Part shown: positions 56,895 through 64,000 of the stretch, in pieces
How the letters are laid out: the number at the start of each line of letters is the position of its first letter
Numbering within the stretch: position 1 is the first letter of the stretch
Source: Acinetobacter guillouiae CIP 63.46
GTDB lineage: Bacteria > Pseudomonadota > Gammaproteobacteria > Pseudomonadales > Moraxellaceae
Assembly (NCBI RefSeq): GCF_000368145.1
Contig: NZ_KB849283.1
Coordinates: 1,824,324 to 1,888,323 of the forward strand
Direction of reading: 5' to 3'
DNA: 64,000 nt
Made by a program: the position numbers and the translations under genes
Notes under the pieces: generated by a model
What the model was told of the DNA's origin: nothing
Databases searched by the model: none
The model's input: the letters and a program-made list of their open reading frames with translations, nothing else

Positions 56895-58079
56895 ATGGCT
56901 AAACCATATTACGAATTTTTCTGTCCTGTAAAAGTGATCGCTGGTCATGCTGCACTCGAACATATTCCTTTCGAACTTGCATCATTAGGCGCTAAACGCC
57001 CAATGATCATCACCGATAAAGGTGTGCGTGCCAATCACCTTTTAGCACCTATTGAAGCTGCATTTGAATCTACTGATATTGAAATTGGCATTATTTTCGA
57101 TGATGTTCCACCTGATTCAAGCCTTGAAACAGTTCGTGCTGCAGCACAAGCGTATCGTGAAAATAACTGTGATGCGATTATTGCTGTGGGTGGTGGCTCA
57201 GTTATTGATACCTCTAAAACAGCCAATATTTTAGTCTCTGAGGGTGGCGATGATTTACTTAAGTATTCAGGTGCACACAACCTCCCTCGCCCACTTAAAC
57301 CTTTTTTTGTGATTCCTACCACGTCTGGTACAGGCTCAGAAGTGACCTTGGCTGCGGTCGTATCTGACAATCAAAAAAATGTAAAAATGGCATTTGCCTC
57401 AAATTACTTAATGCCGCATGCGGCGATTCTCGATCCGCGTATGACCCAAACATTGCCACCACATCTGACAGCAATGACAGCGATGGATGCCATGACACAT
57501 GCTGTAGAAGCCTATACCTGTATCGCAGCAAATCCAATTTCCGATGCTTATGCAACTGCTGCCATCAAAAAGATCAGTACAAGTTTATTTGATGTACTTG
57601 ACCATCCTAGTGATGCAACAGGTCGCTTAGAACTTGCTCAAGCCTCAACAATGGCTGGTATTGCATTTTCTAACTCGATGGTTGGTATTGTACATTCTCT
57701 TGGTCATGCTTTAGGTGCAGTAGCGCATTTGCCTCATGGCTTATGTATGAATCTCTTTCTTCCTTATGTTTTGGAATACAACAAGGAAGTGAATGGTGAC
57801 AAGATTGCCGATCTATTATTGCCACTTGCTGGTGCTGATATTTACGCACAGACCCCTGCAAACCAGCGTGCGGATAAGGCCATAGAGACGTTAAATACCA
57901 TGCGTGATCGTGTCTATCATTTGACTAAGCTTCCACGTACCTTGAGTGAAACAGGTAAAGTTACTCAAGCACAGCTGGATGAAGTTGCCGAAAAAGCGCT
58001 CAATGACGGCTCAATCATTTTCAATCCGAAAGAAGCAACCTTTAAAGATTTAAAGTCAATCTTAGAAAAAGCTTGGTAA
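56895..58079 (+). CDS. Iron-containing alcohol dehydrogenase
   Basis: 394 residues of the Fe-ADH (group III) family. NAD(P)-binding AIIAVGGGSVIDTSKTANILVSEGG (about 95-118), the domain border FVIPTTSGTGSEVTLAAVVSD, then the iron ligands in MTAMDAMTHAVEAY and IVHSLGHALGAVAHLPHG with the conserved histidines. Oxidises an alcohol to an aldehyde, or reverse. Substrate unknown; its operon partner is SCP2-like, suggesting a hydrophobic one. Confidence 0.93.
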   Translation: MAKPYYEFFCPVKVIAGHAALEHIPFELASLGAKRPMIITDKGVRANHLLAPIEAAFESTDIEIGIIFDDVPPDSSLETVRAAAQAYRENNCDAIIAVGGGSVIDTSKTANILVSEGGDDLLKYSGAHNLPRPLKPFFVIPTTSGTGSEVTLAAVVSDNQKNVKMAFASNYLMPHAAILDPRMTQTLPPHLTAMTAMDAMTHAVEAYTCIAANPISDAYATAAIKKISTSLFDVLDHPSDATGRLELAQASTMAGIAFSNSMVGIVHSLGHALGAVAHLPHGLCMNLFLPYVLEYNKEVNGDKIADLLLPLAGADIYAQTPANQRADKAIETLNTMRDRVYHLTKLPRTLSETGKVTQAQLDEVAEKALNDGSIIFNPKEATFKDLKSILEKAW

Positions 58080-58412
58080 TTGTCTAAAATTGCGACAATA
58101 TAGAGGGAGCTATTGGCACTAAGTCTATGTTTGCAGTGATGTAGTCTACAGATGAAATGTTGACAGCCCCCGATAGTAAATAGCCTGATGTTTATCTAAA
58201 CATCGGGCTTTTATCTTGCAGAATGGGCAGTCACTTATTTTTTGATCAAGATGGCACGTTTTCTGCTAAAAAAGCCAACAAAGTTACTGACAAATGTGAC
58301 CTTTTAGAGTAGATTGGCGCACTTTTGTTTTATTCTTAGGGGGGATCGTTCGTCTCAAACGATCCTTATAAATATGACTGATCCTTGATCAACGATTAAG
58401 AGGATAACGCCG
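58080..58412. other. Intergenic region between ADH and puuP-type genes
   Basis: About 330 bases with no gene. Contains the terminator at 58183-58212 and the leader of the permease gene. Confidence 0.7.
58183..58212 (+). terminator. Terminator after the iron alcohol dehydrogenase gene
   Basis: 12-bp stem GCCTGATGTTTA with one G-U pair and a short loop, then T4. Confidence 0.8.
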
Positions 58413-59825
58413 TTGACAGATATCTCTGGGACTCAATCCACAGCAAAACTGAAAAAAAATCTTGTGCTGTGGCATATTATCATTATTGGTCTAGCGTATA
58501 TTCAGCCACTTACCTTATTTGATACCTTTGGTTTAGTGTCAGACGGAAGCCATGGACATGTTCCAACTTCTTATATTTTTGCGCTTGTTGCCATTCTCCT
58601 GACCTCTATCAGTTATGGTCATATGATCAAGCGCTACCCTTCGTCAGGGTCTGCTTATACCTATGCGCAAAAATCGATTCACCCGAATGTCGGCTTTATG
58701 GTTGGCTGGTCTTCTTGGTTAGATTATTTATTATCTCCACTCGTCAACATCATTTTGGCTGATATTTACTTAAGAGCCTTATTCCCAGATGTGAATAACT
58801 GGATCTGGGTCATTGCACTGACGGCAATTATGACTGTGATCAACTTGTTTGGTTCACGTTTTGTTGCTCGATTTAACAGTACCATTGTAGTGGTGCAACT
58901 TGCGATCATCTTCTACTTTGTTTATGAAGTTTACTTACTGTTAACTCAGGGTATTTACGCAGATGGCACCTTAAACCCAGATAAAGCTGAATTATGGTCA
59001 CTTGCTCCATTCTGGAGTGAAATGACGGCAATTGGTGCGTTAATCGGTGGTGCAACGATTCTTTGTTTCTCTTTCACAGGTTTTGATGCGTTATCATCCC
59101 TTGCAGAAGAAACCAAAGATGCTGAAAAAACCTTACCAAAAGCAATTTTCTCTACAGCGTTGATCGCGGGTATTATCTTTATTTTTAGTACCTATTTTAT
59201 TCAGCTATTTTTCCCAAGTAATGCCAATCTTTACTTTAATCCGCTGGATGAATCTCAACCTGTGATGCTTGAAGCACTTGGCAATGCAACCATTCTAACG
59301 GCAATTACAGGCATCGCATTTAAAAAGTTAGTATTGTATTTTGCGGTCATTGCTGTACTGGCTTCTGGTATTTCTGCACACGCTGGGGTATCCCGTTTGA
59401 TGTATGTAATGGGTCGTGATGGCGTCATTAACAAAAAGATTTTTGGTCATATTAGTCCAAAATTACATACCCCGACTTATAATATTTTGATTGTCGGTGT
59501 TGTTGCGTTATCAGCAGGTTTTCTTGACCTTGAACATATTGTCAACTTAATTAGCTTTGGTGCTTTAACTGCCTTTAGTTTTGTGAATTTCTCCGTGATT
59601 TCACGTTACGCCTTACGCGATGGCAGAACAAAATCACTGAAAGAAATCATCAATTATGTGGTGATTCCATCTCTTGGTTTTGCCAGCGTGTTCTTGATGT
59701 GGTTAGAAATTGATGAAATGGCATTAAAACTCGGGCTTGCATGGGCTGTATTAGGTGTTGCCTATTTAGCCTATAAAACTCGTGGTTTCCGCTACCCTGC
59801 ACCACAACATAATGAACATGAATAA
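58413..59825 (+). CDS. APC-family permease, PuuP (putrescine importer) type
   Basis: 470 residues with about twelve membrane segments. Similarity to E. coli PuuP is seen throughout: FDTFGLVSDGSHGHVPTSYIFALVAI, SGSAYTYAQKSIHPNVGFMVGWSSWLDYLL, SFTGFDALSSLAEETKDAEKTLPKAIF and ASGISAHAGVSRLMYVMGRDGV. A role in putrescine or amine uptake is therefore likely. The start is TTG at 58413, nine bases after AGGA. No puu catabolic genes are nearby, so the substrate could be another amine. Confidence 0.85.
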   Translation: MTDISGTQSTAKLKKNLVLWHIIIIGLAYIQPLTLFDTFGLVSDGSHGHVPTSYIFALVAILLTSISYGHMIKRYPSSGSAYTYAQKSIHPNVGFMVGWSSWLDYLLSPLVNIILADIYLRALFPDVNNWIWVIALTAIMTVINLFGSRFVARFNSTIVVVQLAIIFYFVYEVYLLLTQGIYADGTLNPDKAELWSLAPFWSEMTAIGALIGGATILCFSFTGFDALSSLAEETKDAEKTLPKAIFSTALIAGIIFIFSTYFIQLFFPSNANLYFNPLDESQPVMLEALGNATILTAITGIAFKKLVLYFAVIAVLASGISAHAGVSRLMYVMGRDGVINKKIFGHISPKLHTPTYNILIVGVVALSAGFLDLEHIVNLISFGALTAFSFVNFSVISRYALRDGRTKSLKEIINYVVIPSLGFASVFLMWLEIDEMALKLGLAWAVLGVAYLAYKTRGFRYPAPQHNEHE

Positions 59826-59847
59826 TTGATTATTGCATGTGTGATTA

Positions 59848-59880
59848 AATAAGAAAGGCGCTTTATGCGCCTTTCTTATT
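59848..59880. terminator. Bidirectional terminator between permease and flavodoxin-like genes
   Basis: 14-bp perfect stem AATAAGAAAGGCGC with a five-base loop. Confidence 0.9.
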
Positions 59881-59899
59881 TTAGTCATATCAACTGCAA

Positions 59900-60457
59900 T
59901 TATGCTGCAATAAATTTTTCCGTAATCACTTTGATTCGTTTTGCATATTGTTTTGCAGTCTCTAAATCACCGCTTGGAATCTCATCTGTACTGGCATCAG
60001 CAGGTGATTGAACCAATAAGCCGACAGAACCACCTAAGCTGTTCACATCCTGACGTGTGGCGCTTTTGGTGTTTGATGGTGCCAAACCAAGACTGACCCA
60101 AATACCACCATGTTGTGAAGCCAAGGTATGTAAAGAAATTAATGTGACTTGCTTATCACCATTTAAACTTGCACTGTTGGTAAAACCACCGAAAACCTTG
60201 TCTGCCCATGCACGAGTAAACCAACGCTTAGAAGATGCATCTGCAAATTTTTTAAATTGCCAAGGCACACCGCCCATGTAAGTTGGCGCACCAAATACGA
60301 TTGCATCTGCGGCATCTAAAGTGTCCCAATCCTGATCTTGAATATTGCCCTCTTGATCCACTTCGATGAGCGTTGCCTGAATTTCATTGGCAAAAGTTTC
60401 TGCAATGACTTTGGTATGGCCATAACCTGAATGATAAACAACAGCGATTTTTGACAT
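59900..60457 (-). CDS. Flavodoxin-like oxidoreductase (WrbA/NAD(P)H:quinone type), copy 2
   Basis: 185 residues, a paralog of the protein at 28922. FMN motifs YHSGYGHTKVIAE, FGAPTYMGGVPWQFKKFAD and FGGFTNSASLNGDKQ are in the same order. Two-electron quinone reduction is the likely reaction. It lies downstream of the SDR gene on the same strand, 31 bases away, and both may be controlled by the divergent HxlR regulator. Confidence 0.82.
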   Translation of the reverse strand: MSKIAVVYHSGYGHTKVIAETFANEIQATLIEVDQEGNIQDQDWDTLDAADAIVFGAPTYMGGVPWQFKKFADASSKRWFTRAWADKVFGGFTNSASLNGDKQVTLISLHTLASQHGGIWVSLGLAPSNTKSATRQDVNSLGGSVGLLVQSPADASTDEIPSGDLETAKQYAKRIKVITEKFIAA

Positions 60458-60488
60458 GATAAGTCCTCTGATCTAGATGATAGGTATA

Positions 60489-61190
60489 TTAATGTTTGAT
60501 ATAACTTGGAGGGGTTGCAGTTAGACCTTGTTTGAGTTGTTGGGTAGATTCCCCAACCAACACTTCAAAGGCATTTTGTTGAATTCCATCAAATACGTGT
60601 TGCGCCACTGTATGTGGTGAAATTTTGGCAATATGGAGTGACTGGGTTAAATCTGTGTCGATAAAACCGACATGTACCCCCATCACATGAACATTGGCTT
60701 TAGCTAACCATTGCCGAGTTGAATTGGTAAATGACCATGCTGCCGCTTTAGAAATCGCATAACTGGCTAGCATCGTACTGGGTTCCCAAGACACATCCGA
60801 TAAAATATTGACGATATAACTTTCAGCATGGCTTGCTAAAATTGGAGAGAATTGCTGAGTCGTATTGATCACACCATAAAGATTGGTGTCTAAAACCGTC
60901 CGTGTCACTGCTGCAATATTTGCGTCTACAGGACTTGCATTTAAGCGTGCAATACCTGCATTGTTGATTAATATATTGACATCACCACATTCTGCAACAG
61001 CTTTTTGAATAGATACGGGATCTGTAACATCTACAACAATCGGAATAATACCCTGTTGATTAAAATCTTGAAGATTACGCATTCCTGCATAAACTTTCTT
61101 GGCGCCACGTTGTATCGCTTGCTGGGCAAGTGCTAAACCTAGACCACGATTTGCACCCGTAATAAAAACGACCGCATCTGTTATTTTCAT
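60489..61190 (-). CDS. Short-chain dehydrogenase/reductase
   Basis: 233 residues, classical SDR. NAD(P) loop ITGANRGLGLALA near the N-terminus, NNAG (ILINNAGIARLNA), catalytic ILSDVSWEPSTMLASYAISKAAAW with the Ser-Tyr-Lys set, and an ending TPPSYIKH. The start is set at ATG 61190 (MKITDAVVFITGANRGLG); an ATG at 61205 is equally without ribosome site. Substrate unknown. Cotranscribed with the flavodoxin-like gene, divergent from the HxlR gene. Confidence 0.85.
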   Translation of the reverse strand: MKITDAVVFITGANRGLGLALAQQAIQRGAKKVYAGMRNLQDFNQQGIIPIVVDVTDPVSIQKAVAECGDVNILINNAGIARLNASPVDANIAAVTRTVLDTNLYGVINTTQQFSPILASHAESYIVNILSDVSWEPSTMLASYAISKAAAWSFTNSTRQWLAKANVHVMGVHVGFIDTDLTQSLHIAKISPHTVAQHVFDGIQQNAFEVLVGESTQQLKQGLTATPPSYIKH

Positions 61191-61296
61191 TAAAACCACG
61201 CTCATAAATATAAAAGGGTCGATCAATGCTATCAATCAGCATAAGTTGTGTTGACCTGATTAATTTATGATATACTTTTGAAATCTAGTATCAATT

Positions 61297-61314
61297 AGTT
61301 ACTACATGGTAACT
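61297..61314. promoter_or_regulatory. Candidate HxlR operator
   Basis: AGTTAC, six bases, GTAACT: perfect 6-bp dyad 44 bases before the regulator gene and about 100 before the SDR gene. Inferred operator of the divergent HxlR regulator. Confidence 0.45.
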
Positions 61315-61357
61315 GGTCATTTCTTGGTTATAACTTTCCAAATTGAGGTATAGATTG

Positions 61358-61759
61358 ATGACTAATGCATTCAATTTTAATATTTTTCATCCAAACTGCC
61401 CGGCAAGATCTTTTTTTGAAAAATTTGCAGATAAGTGGGTTTTGATGATTATTTATCGACTTCATCAGCACTCTCAACACTTCAATGAACTGAAAAAAAA
61501 CTTAACAGGCATCTCACCTAAAGTGCTTTCTCAGAAATTAAAAATTCTGGAAAGAGATGGATTTATCACCCGTACAATTCATGAGAACAATGTGATTCGT
61601 GTTGAATATGCATTAACCTCTCTAGGCTTTGAGTTTGCTCAAACTGCTTTATCATTTAAGCTCTGGGCTGAAGGCAATGTGCAACATGTCATTCGTGCTC
61701 AAAAACAATTTGATGCCATTCAAGCAAAAAATGAGCCAGCACTGTTGCAGGAAGCCTAA
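61358..61759 (+). CDS. HxlR-family transcriptional regulator
   Basis: 133 residues from the ATG at 61358, with GAGG nine bases upstream. The winged-helix core reads PARSFFEKFADKWVLMIIYRL...FNELKKNLTGISPKVLSQKLKILERDGFITRTIHENNVIRVEYALTSLG. The Cys just before this core (HPNCPAR) stands where redox- or quinone-sensing HxlR members (QorR, HypR, YodB) carry the reactive Cys. Divergent from the SDR and flavodoxin-like quinone reductase genes, which fits a quinone or electrophile response. That is inference. Confidence 0.88.
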   Translation: MTNAFNFNIFHPNCPARSFFEKFADKWVLMIIYRLHQHSQHFNELKKNLTGISPKVLSQKLKILERDGFITRTIHENNVIRVEYALTSLGFEFAQTALSFKLWAEGNVQHVIRAQKQFDAIQAKNEPALLQEA

Positions 61760-61859
61760 ACCTTAACACTCTAAATATGTCTTATACTCAGCTCGCTATG
61801 TTGTAAGCATGATATAAACTCAGCATCATTTGAATAAAACATTGCAAAGGGAAAAAATA

Positions 61860-62237
61860 ATGAAAATTCCACTGCTCTTTATCCTAGCAATCCTCAGCCA
61901 TAGTGCGTTTGCGTCCTATGAAAACTCTTGTGATTTAGAGGTTAAACTTTTAGAAAACACGTCTACACGTACGCTATATATCAATAAAGATGGCTTAGGT
62001 GAAATTGAGGAAACAACACTCAACATAAAAGGTGTTGTAAAAAAAGCGCAAGCCGCTGGCCGAGCAGATAGTGGTTGTCAACACTATATCGGCAAAGTCT
62101 TAGAAGAAAATTTAAGAGATTTCCCAAATCGCTCTGAATTTAAAAAAGGACAAAAAATTAAACTGAATATCTTAATCACAGATTATAAAGGTATACCAAA
62201 ATCTGAAACGGTGACCTATTTAGGACCAGATAAATAA
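61860..62237 (+). CDS. Small secreted protein, tandem paralog 1
   Basis: 125 residues from ATG 61860, with GGGA upstream (a reading from 61830 adds ten residues ahead of the signal). Signal peptide MKIPLLFILAILSHSAFAS, then SYENSCDLEVKLLENTS and a Cys in ADSGCQHYIGKVLEE, likely a disulfide. Rich in beta-strand patterns; no known domain. The next gene encodes a close paralog with the same layout. Function unknown. Confidence 0.65.
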   Translation: MKIPLLFILAILSHSAFASYENSCDLEVKLLENTSTRTLYINKDGLGEIEETTLNIKGVVKKAQAAGRADSGCQHYIGKVLEENLRDFPNRSEFKKGQKIKLNILITDYKGIPKSETVTYLGPDK

Positions 62238-62447
62238 TTAATCAGCTCTGCTATGAAATCAATCCAATACATGCTGTGATCCTTTGCACAAAGACACTTT
62301 GATACAATTTAAGCAGCAAAGAGTCATTACCTTTGCATGAATCATCAATTCCAATGCTATAAATACAATGTACACTCAACTAAAAATTTTACCTGATGCA
62401 ATACACATAACATCTTATAAATAAAACATGTTAAATGGGAAAAAATA

Positions 62448-62852
62448 ATGAAAATACCATTCCTCTTTATCCTAACCCTATACAGCCATCAAGCGTTTGC
62501 TTCTTATGAAAACTCTTGTGATTTGGTGGTGAAGCTTTTAGAGAATATGACTATAGAGACCTTAGCTGTTGCTAGAAGTGATGGACTCTCACACAAGGGT
62601 CATATCCATCTTATCTCTTTTAAAGGCCTTGTAAAAAAAGCACAGGTTTCTCATCGAGCTGATACAGGCTGTCAACACTATTTAGGAACAGTGTTAGAAG
62701 ATAAGATCATCTCAGACATTCGCTACACAGCGAAGAAAGGACAAAAAATTAAAATAAATATTCGGATTAGGGATTTTAAAGGCAAATCCCAATCGGATGA
62801 AATCGTTTATTCAAGTCAAATTTCCTTGATCCGTCCAAAAAGGCAATCATAA
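62448..62852 (+). CDS. Small secreted protein, tandem paralog 2
   Basis: 134 residues. Signal peptide MKIPFLFILTLYSHQAFAS, then SYENSCDLVVKLLENM, the shared FKGLVKKAQ, HRADTGCQHYLGTVLED and KKGQKIKINI. It matches paralog 1 in order and length but differs in the middle, where it has ARSDGLSHKGHIHLIS. The upstream ribosome site (GGGAAAAAATAATGAAAAT) is nearly identical too. Tandem duplication followed by divergence is likely. Function unknown. Confidence 0.65.
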   Translation: MKIPFLFILTLYSHQAFASYENSCDLVVKLLENMTIETLAVARSDGLSHKGHIHLISFKGLVKKAQVSHRADTGCQHYLGTVLEDKIISDIRYTAKKGQKIKINIRIRDFKGKSQSDEIVYSSQISLIRPKRQS

Positions 62853-62863
62853 ATGAATATGAA

Positions 62864-62888
62864 TAAAAACCCATCTATTACGATGGGT
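62864..62888 (-). terminator. Terminator of trmL
   Basis: On the minus strand, ACCCATC, six-base loop, GATGGGT and T5. Confidence 0.8.
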
Positions 62889-62896
62889 CATGATTT

Positions 62897-63376
62897 TTAT
62901 TTTAATTCTTTAAACCCTTGCTGACGCCATGCTTCATATAGAATCACTGCAGTGGCATTCGATAAATTCAGACTACGTGAATTCGGTGCCATAGGTAAAC
63001 GAATCCAATGCGCCTGAGGGAACATGATACGAACATCTTCTGGTAAACCACGTGTTTCTGGCCCCATCAATAAAACCACAGGTCGGTTTAAATCTGAGGT
63101 ATGTGGTGTTTCAGTACCTTTGGTGGTTAAAGGATAAATCGCATCAAGATCAATTCCCTGACCTTTTAAATGAGCCAAACACTCAGCAAAGTTTTCCCAA
63201 ACTTTCATATGTGCCCATTCATGATAATCCAATCCTGCACGACGCAACTTCTTATCATCCAGTTCAAAACCTAAAGGCTTGACTAAATGTAATTGTGCAC
63301 CTGTATTGGCACATAAACGAATGATATTCCCTGTATTTGCAGGAATTTCAGGCTCGTATAAAACAACATGAATCAC
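62897..63376 (-). CDS. trmL: tRNA (cytidine/uridine-34 2'-O)-methyltransferase
   Basis: SPOUT-family methylase that modifies position 34 of leucine tRNAs, tRNA-Leu(UAA) among them. 159 residues. PEIPANTGNIIRLCANTGAQLHLVKPLGFELDDKKLRRAGLDYHEW at the N-terminus and LLMGPETRGLP, IRLPM-SRSLNLSNATAVILYEAW at the C-terminus. Of note, two tRNA-Leu(UAA) genes, its likely substrate, are in this window. Confidence 0.95.
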   Translation of the reverse strand: MIHVVLYEPEIPANTGNIIRLCANTGAQLHLVKPLGFELDDKKLRRAGLDYHEWAHMKVWENFAECLAHLKGQGIDLDAIYPLTTKGTETPHTSDLNRPVVLLMGPETRGLPEDVRIMFPQAHWIRLPMAPNSRSLNLSNATAVILYEAWRQQGFKELK

Positions 63377-63411
63377 GGGAGATCTCTACTTATCAGAATA
63401 CAACCTAAGTC

Positions 63412-63442
63412 CTTTAAAAAAGACCATGTCTGTTTTTTAAAG
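63412..63442 (-). terminator. Terminator of the uroporphyrinogen methyltransferase gene
   Basis: A 10-bp A/T arm plus an inner AGAC/GTCT stem, nearly symmetric; T run on either strand. Confidence 0.65.
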
Positions 63443-63459
63443 AAAAATTTAGGCAGATA

Positions 63460-64000
63460 TTATTGCCACTGTAACTGTTCGCGTAAACTCACTACTTCAC
63501 CAATAATAGTTAAAGTAGGCGCTTGAATATGGTTTTCTTCCACTTTTGATGCAATGTCTGCCAAAGTTCCAACCACCACCTTCTGATCCGGGGTTGTCCC
63601 TTTGGAAATCAAAGCCACTGGCATATTTGGACGTTGACCATGTGATATTAGATTTTCACAAATTTTTTCTAGCCCTACCAAGCCCATATATAAAACCAAT
63701 GTCTGATTTTCATAAACCAGCTCATTCCAAGGTAGCTCTGGTGAACCTTCTTTTAAATGTCCCGTCAAAAAACGGACGCTTTGTGCATAATCACGATGTG
63801 TAAGCGGAATCCCAGCATAAGCTGAGCACCCTGATGCGGCGGTAATGCCCGGAACAACTTGGAACATAATATTGGCTGCAAAAAGCTCTTGAATTTCTTC
63901 ACCACCGCGACCAAATATAAACGGATCACCACCTTTTAGACGGCAGACACGTTTGCCTTCGGTGGCATATTTGACCAGTAATGCATTAATCCCATCTTGT
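63460..64000 (-). CDS. Uroporphyrinogen-III C-methyltransferase, C-terminal part (cut by window edge)
   Basis: Methylates uroporphyrinogen III to precorrin-2 for siroheme (and cobalamin) synthesis. 180 residues of the C-terminal part are visible. Seen: [22 protein letters not shown] (SAM site), [36 protein letters not shown] and [13 protein letters not shown]. These match the CobA/CysG methyltransferase domain. Whether an N-terminal dehydrogenase/chelatase domain (as in fused CysG) is present cannot be told because the start lies outside the window. Confidence 0.93.
   Translation of the reverse strand, partial: QDGINALLVKYATEGKRVCRLKGGDPFIFGRGGEEIQELFAANIMFQVVPGITAASGCSAYAGIPLTHRDYAQSVRFLTGHLKEGSPELPWNELVYENQTLVLYMGLVGLEKICENLISHGQRPNMPVALISKGTTPDQKVVVGTLADIASKVEENHIQAPTLTIIGEVVSLREQLQWQ

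Overview
The window reads as a stretch of an Acinetobacter chromosome (Moraxellaceae, Gammaproteobacteria). The base composition is AT-rich. The gene neighbourhoods are those of this group: groES-groEL, bamD next to rluD, hemA divergent from a TPR gene followed by lolB, ispE, tRNA-Gln, prs, rplY and pth, an FMN riboswitch before ribB, and rpoD, ybeD-like and lipB in series. Almost all of it is core genome. No prophage, insertion-sequence transposase, CRISPR array or integron is visible.

Layout. 1-8.1 kb: the start of an RND efflux pump gene (cut by the window edge), a lipoprotein glycerophosphodiesterase behind a Pho-box-like site, dgkA, a small lipoprotein, groEL and groES behind a very clear sigma-32 promoter, a calcineurin-type phosphoesterase and a YegS-type lipid kinase. 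8.5-18.9 kb: pckG, a TupA-like ATP-grasp gene, the glpD/glpR pair, a KgtP-type 2-oxoglutarate transporter, a methyltransferase and folD. 19-25.5 kb: tRNA-Cys and tRNA-Leu(UAA), a membrane protein, a PhoD alkaline phosphatase with a Pho-box-like site, a second tRNA-Leu(UAA) copy, an RDD protein, tRNA-Met, RNase P RNA, a ferredoxin, coaD and smpB. 25.5-28.5 kb: two tandem paralogous secreted proteins of unknown function. 28.9-35.5 kb: a flavodoxin-like oxidoreductase, pgeF, a secreted unknown, rluD, bamD and dnaG. 36-43.5 kb: hemA, then the TPR gene, lolB, ispE, three tandem tRNA-Gln genes, prs, rplY, pth and panD. 43.5-52.7 kb: small membrane proteins, a DUF2157/DUF4401-GDYXXLXY pair, the FMN riboswitch and ribB, a DUF1289 protein, trhO, a 327-bp structured repeat-like element, a DedA protein, a LysE exporter and two small conserved proteins. 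53-64 kb: rpoD, ybeD-like, lipB, an SCP2-like protein with an iron alcohol dehydrogenase, a PuuP-type permease, a flavodoxin-like protein, an SDR enzyme divergent from an HxlR regulator, two small tandem secreted paralogs, trmL and the 3' part of a uroporphyrinogen-III methyltransferase gene.

How it fits together. Several genes suggest shared regulation. The glycerophosphodiesterase and PhoD both sit behind PhoB-type boxes, which suggests a phosphate-starvation response. glpD and glpR share a 14-bp promoter motif. The tRNA genes for Gln, Leu and Met have near-consensus sigma-70 promoters with GC-rich discriminators. The SDR gene and the HxlR regulator face each other across a dyad.

The least ordinary features are: (1) the 327-bp element after trhO with imperfect terminal inverted repeats and two large internal foldback structures; (2) a perfect 155-bp duplication of tRNA-Leu plus its trailer, in which all three differences lie in the loop of a hairpin that captures the tRNA 3' end; (3) the tandem secreted paralogs with conserved ends and a divergent core; and (4) a two-copy dispersed intergenic repeat. 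I found no convincing new defence system or other large undescribed machine.
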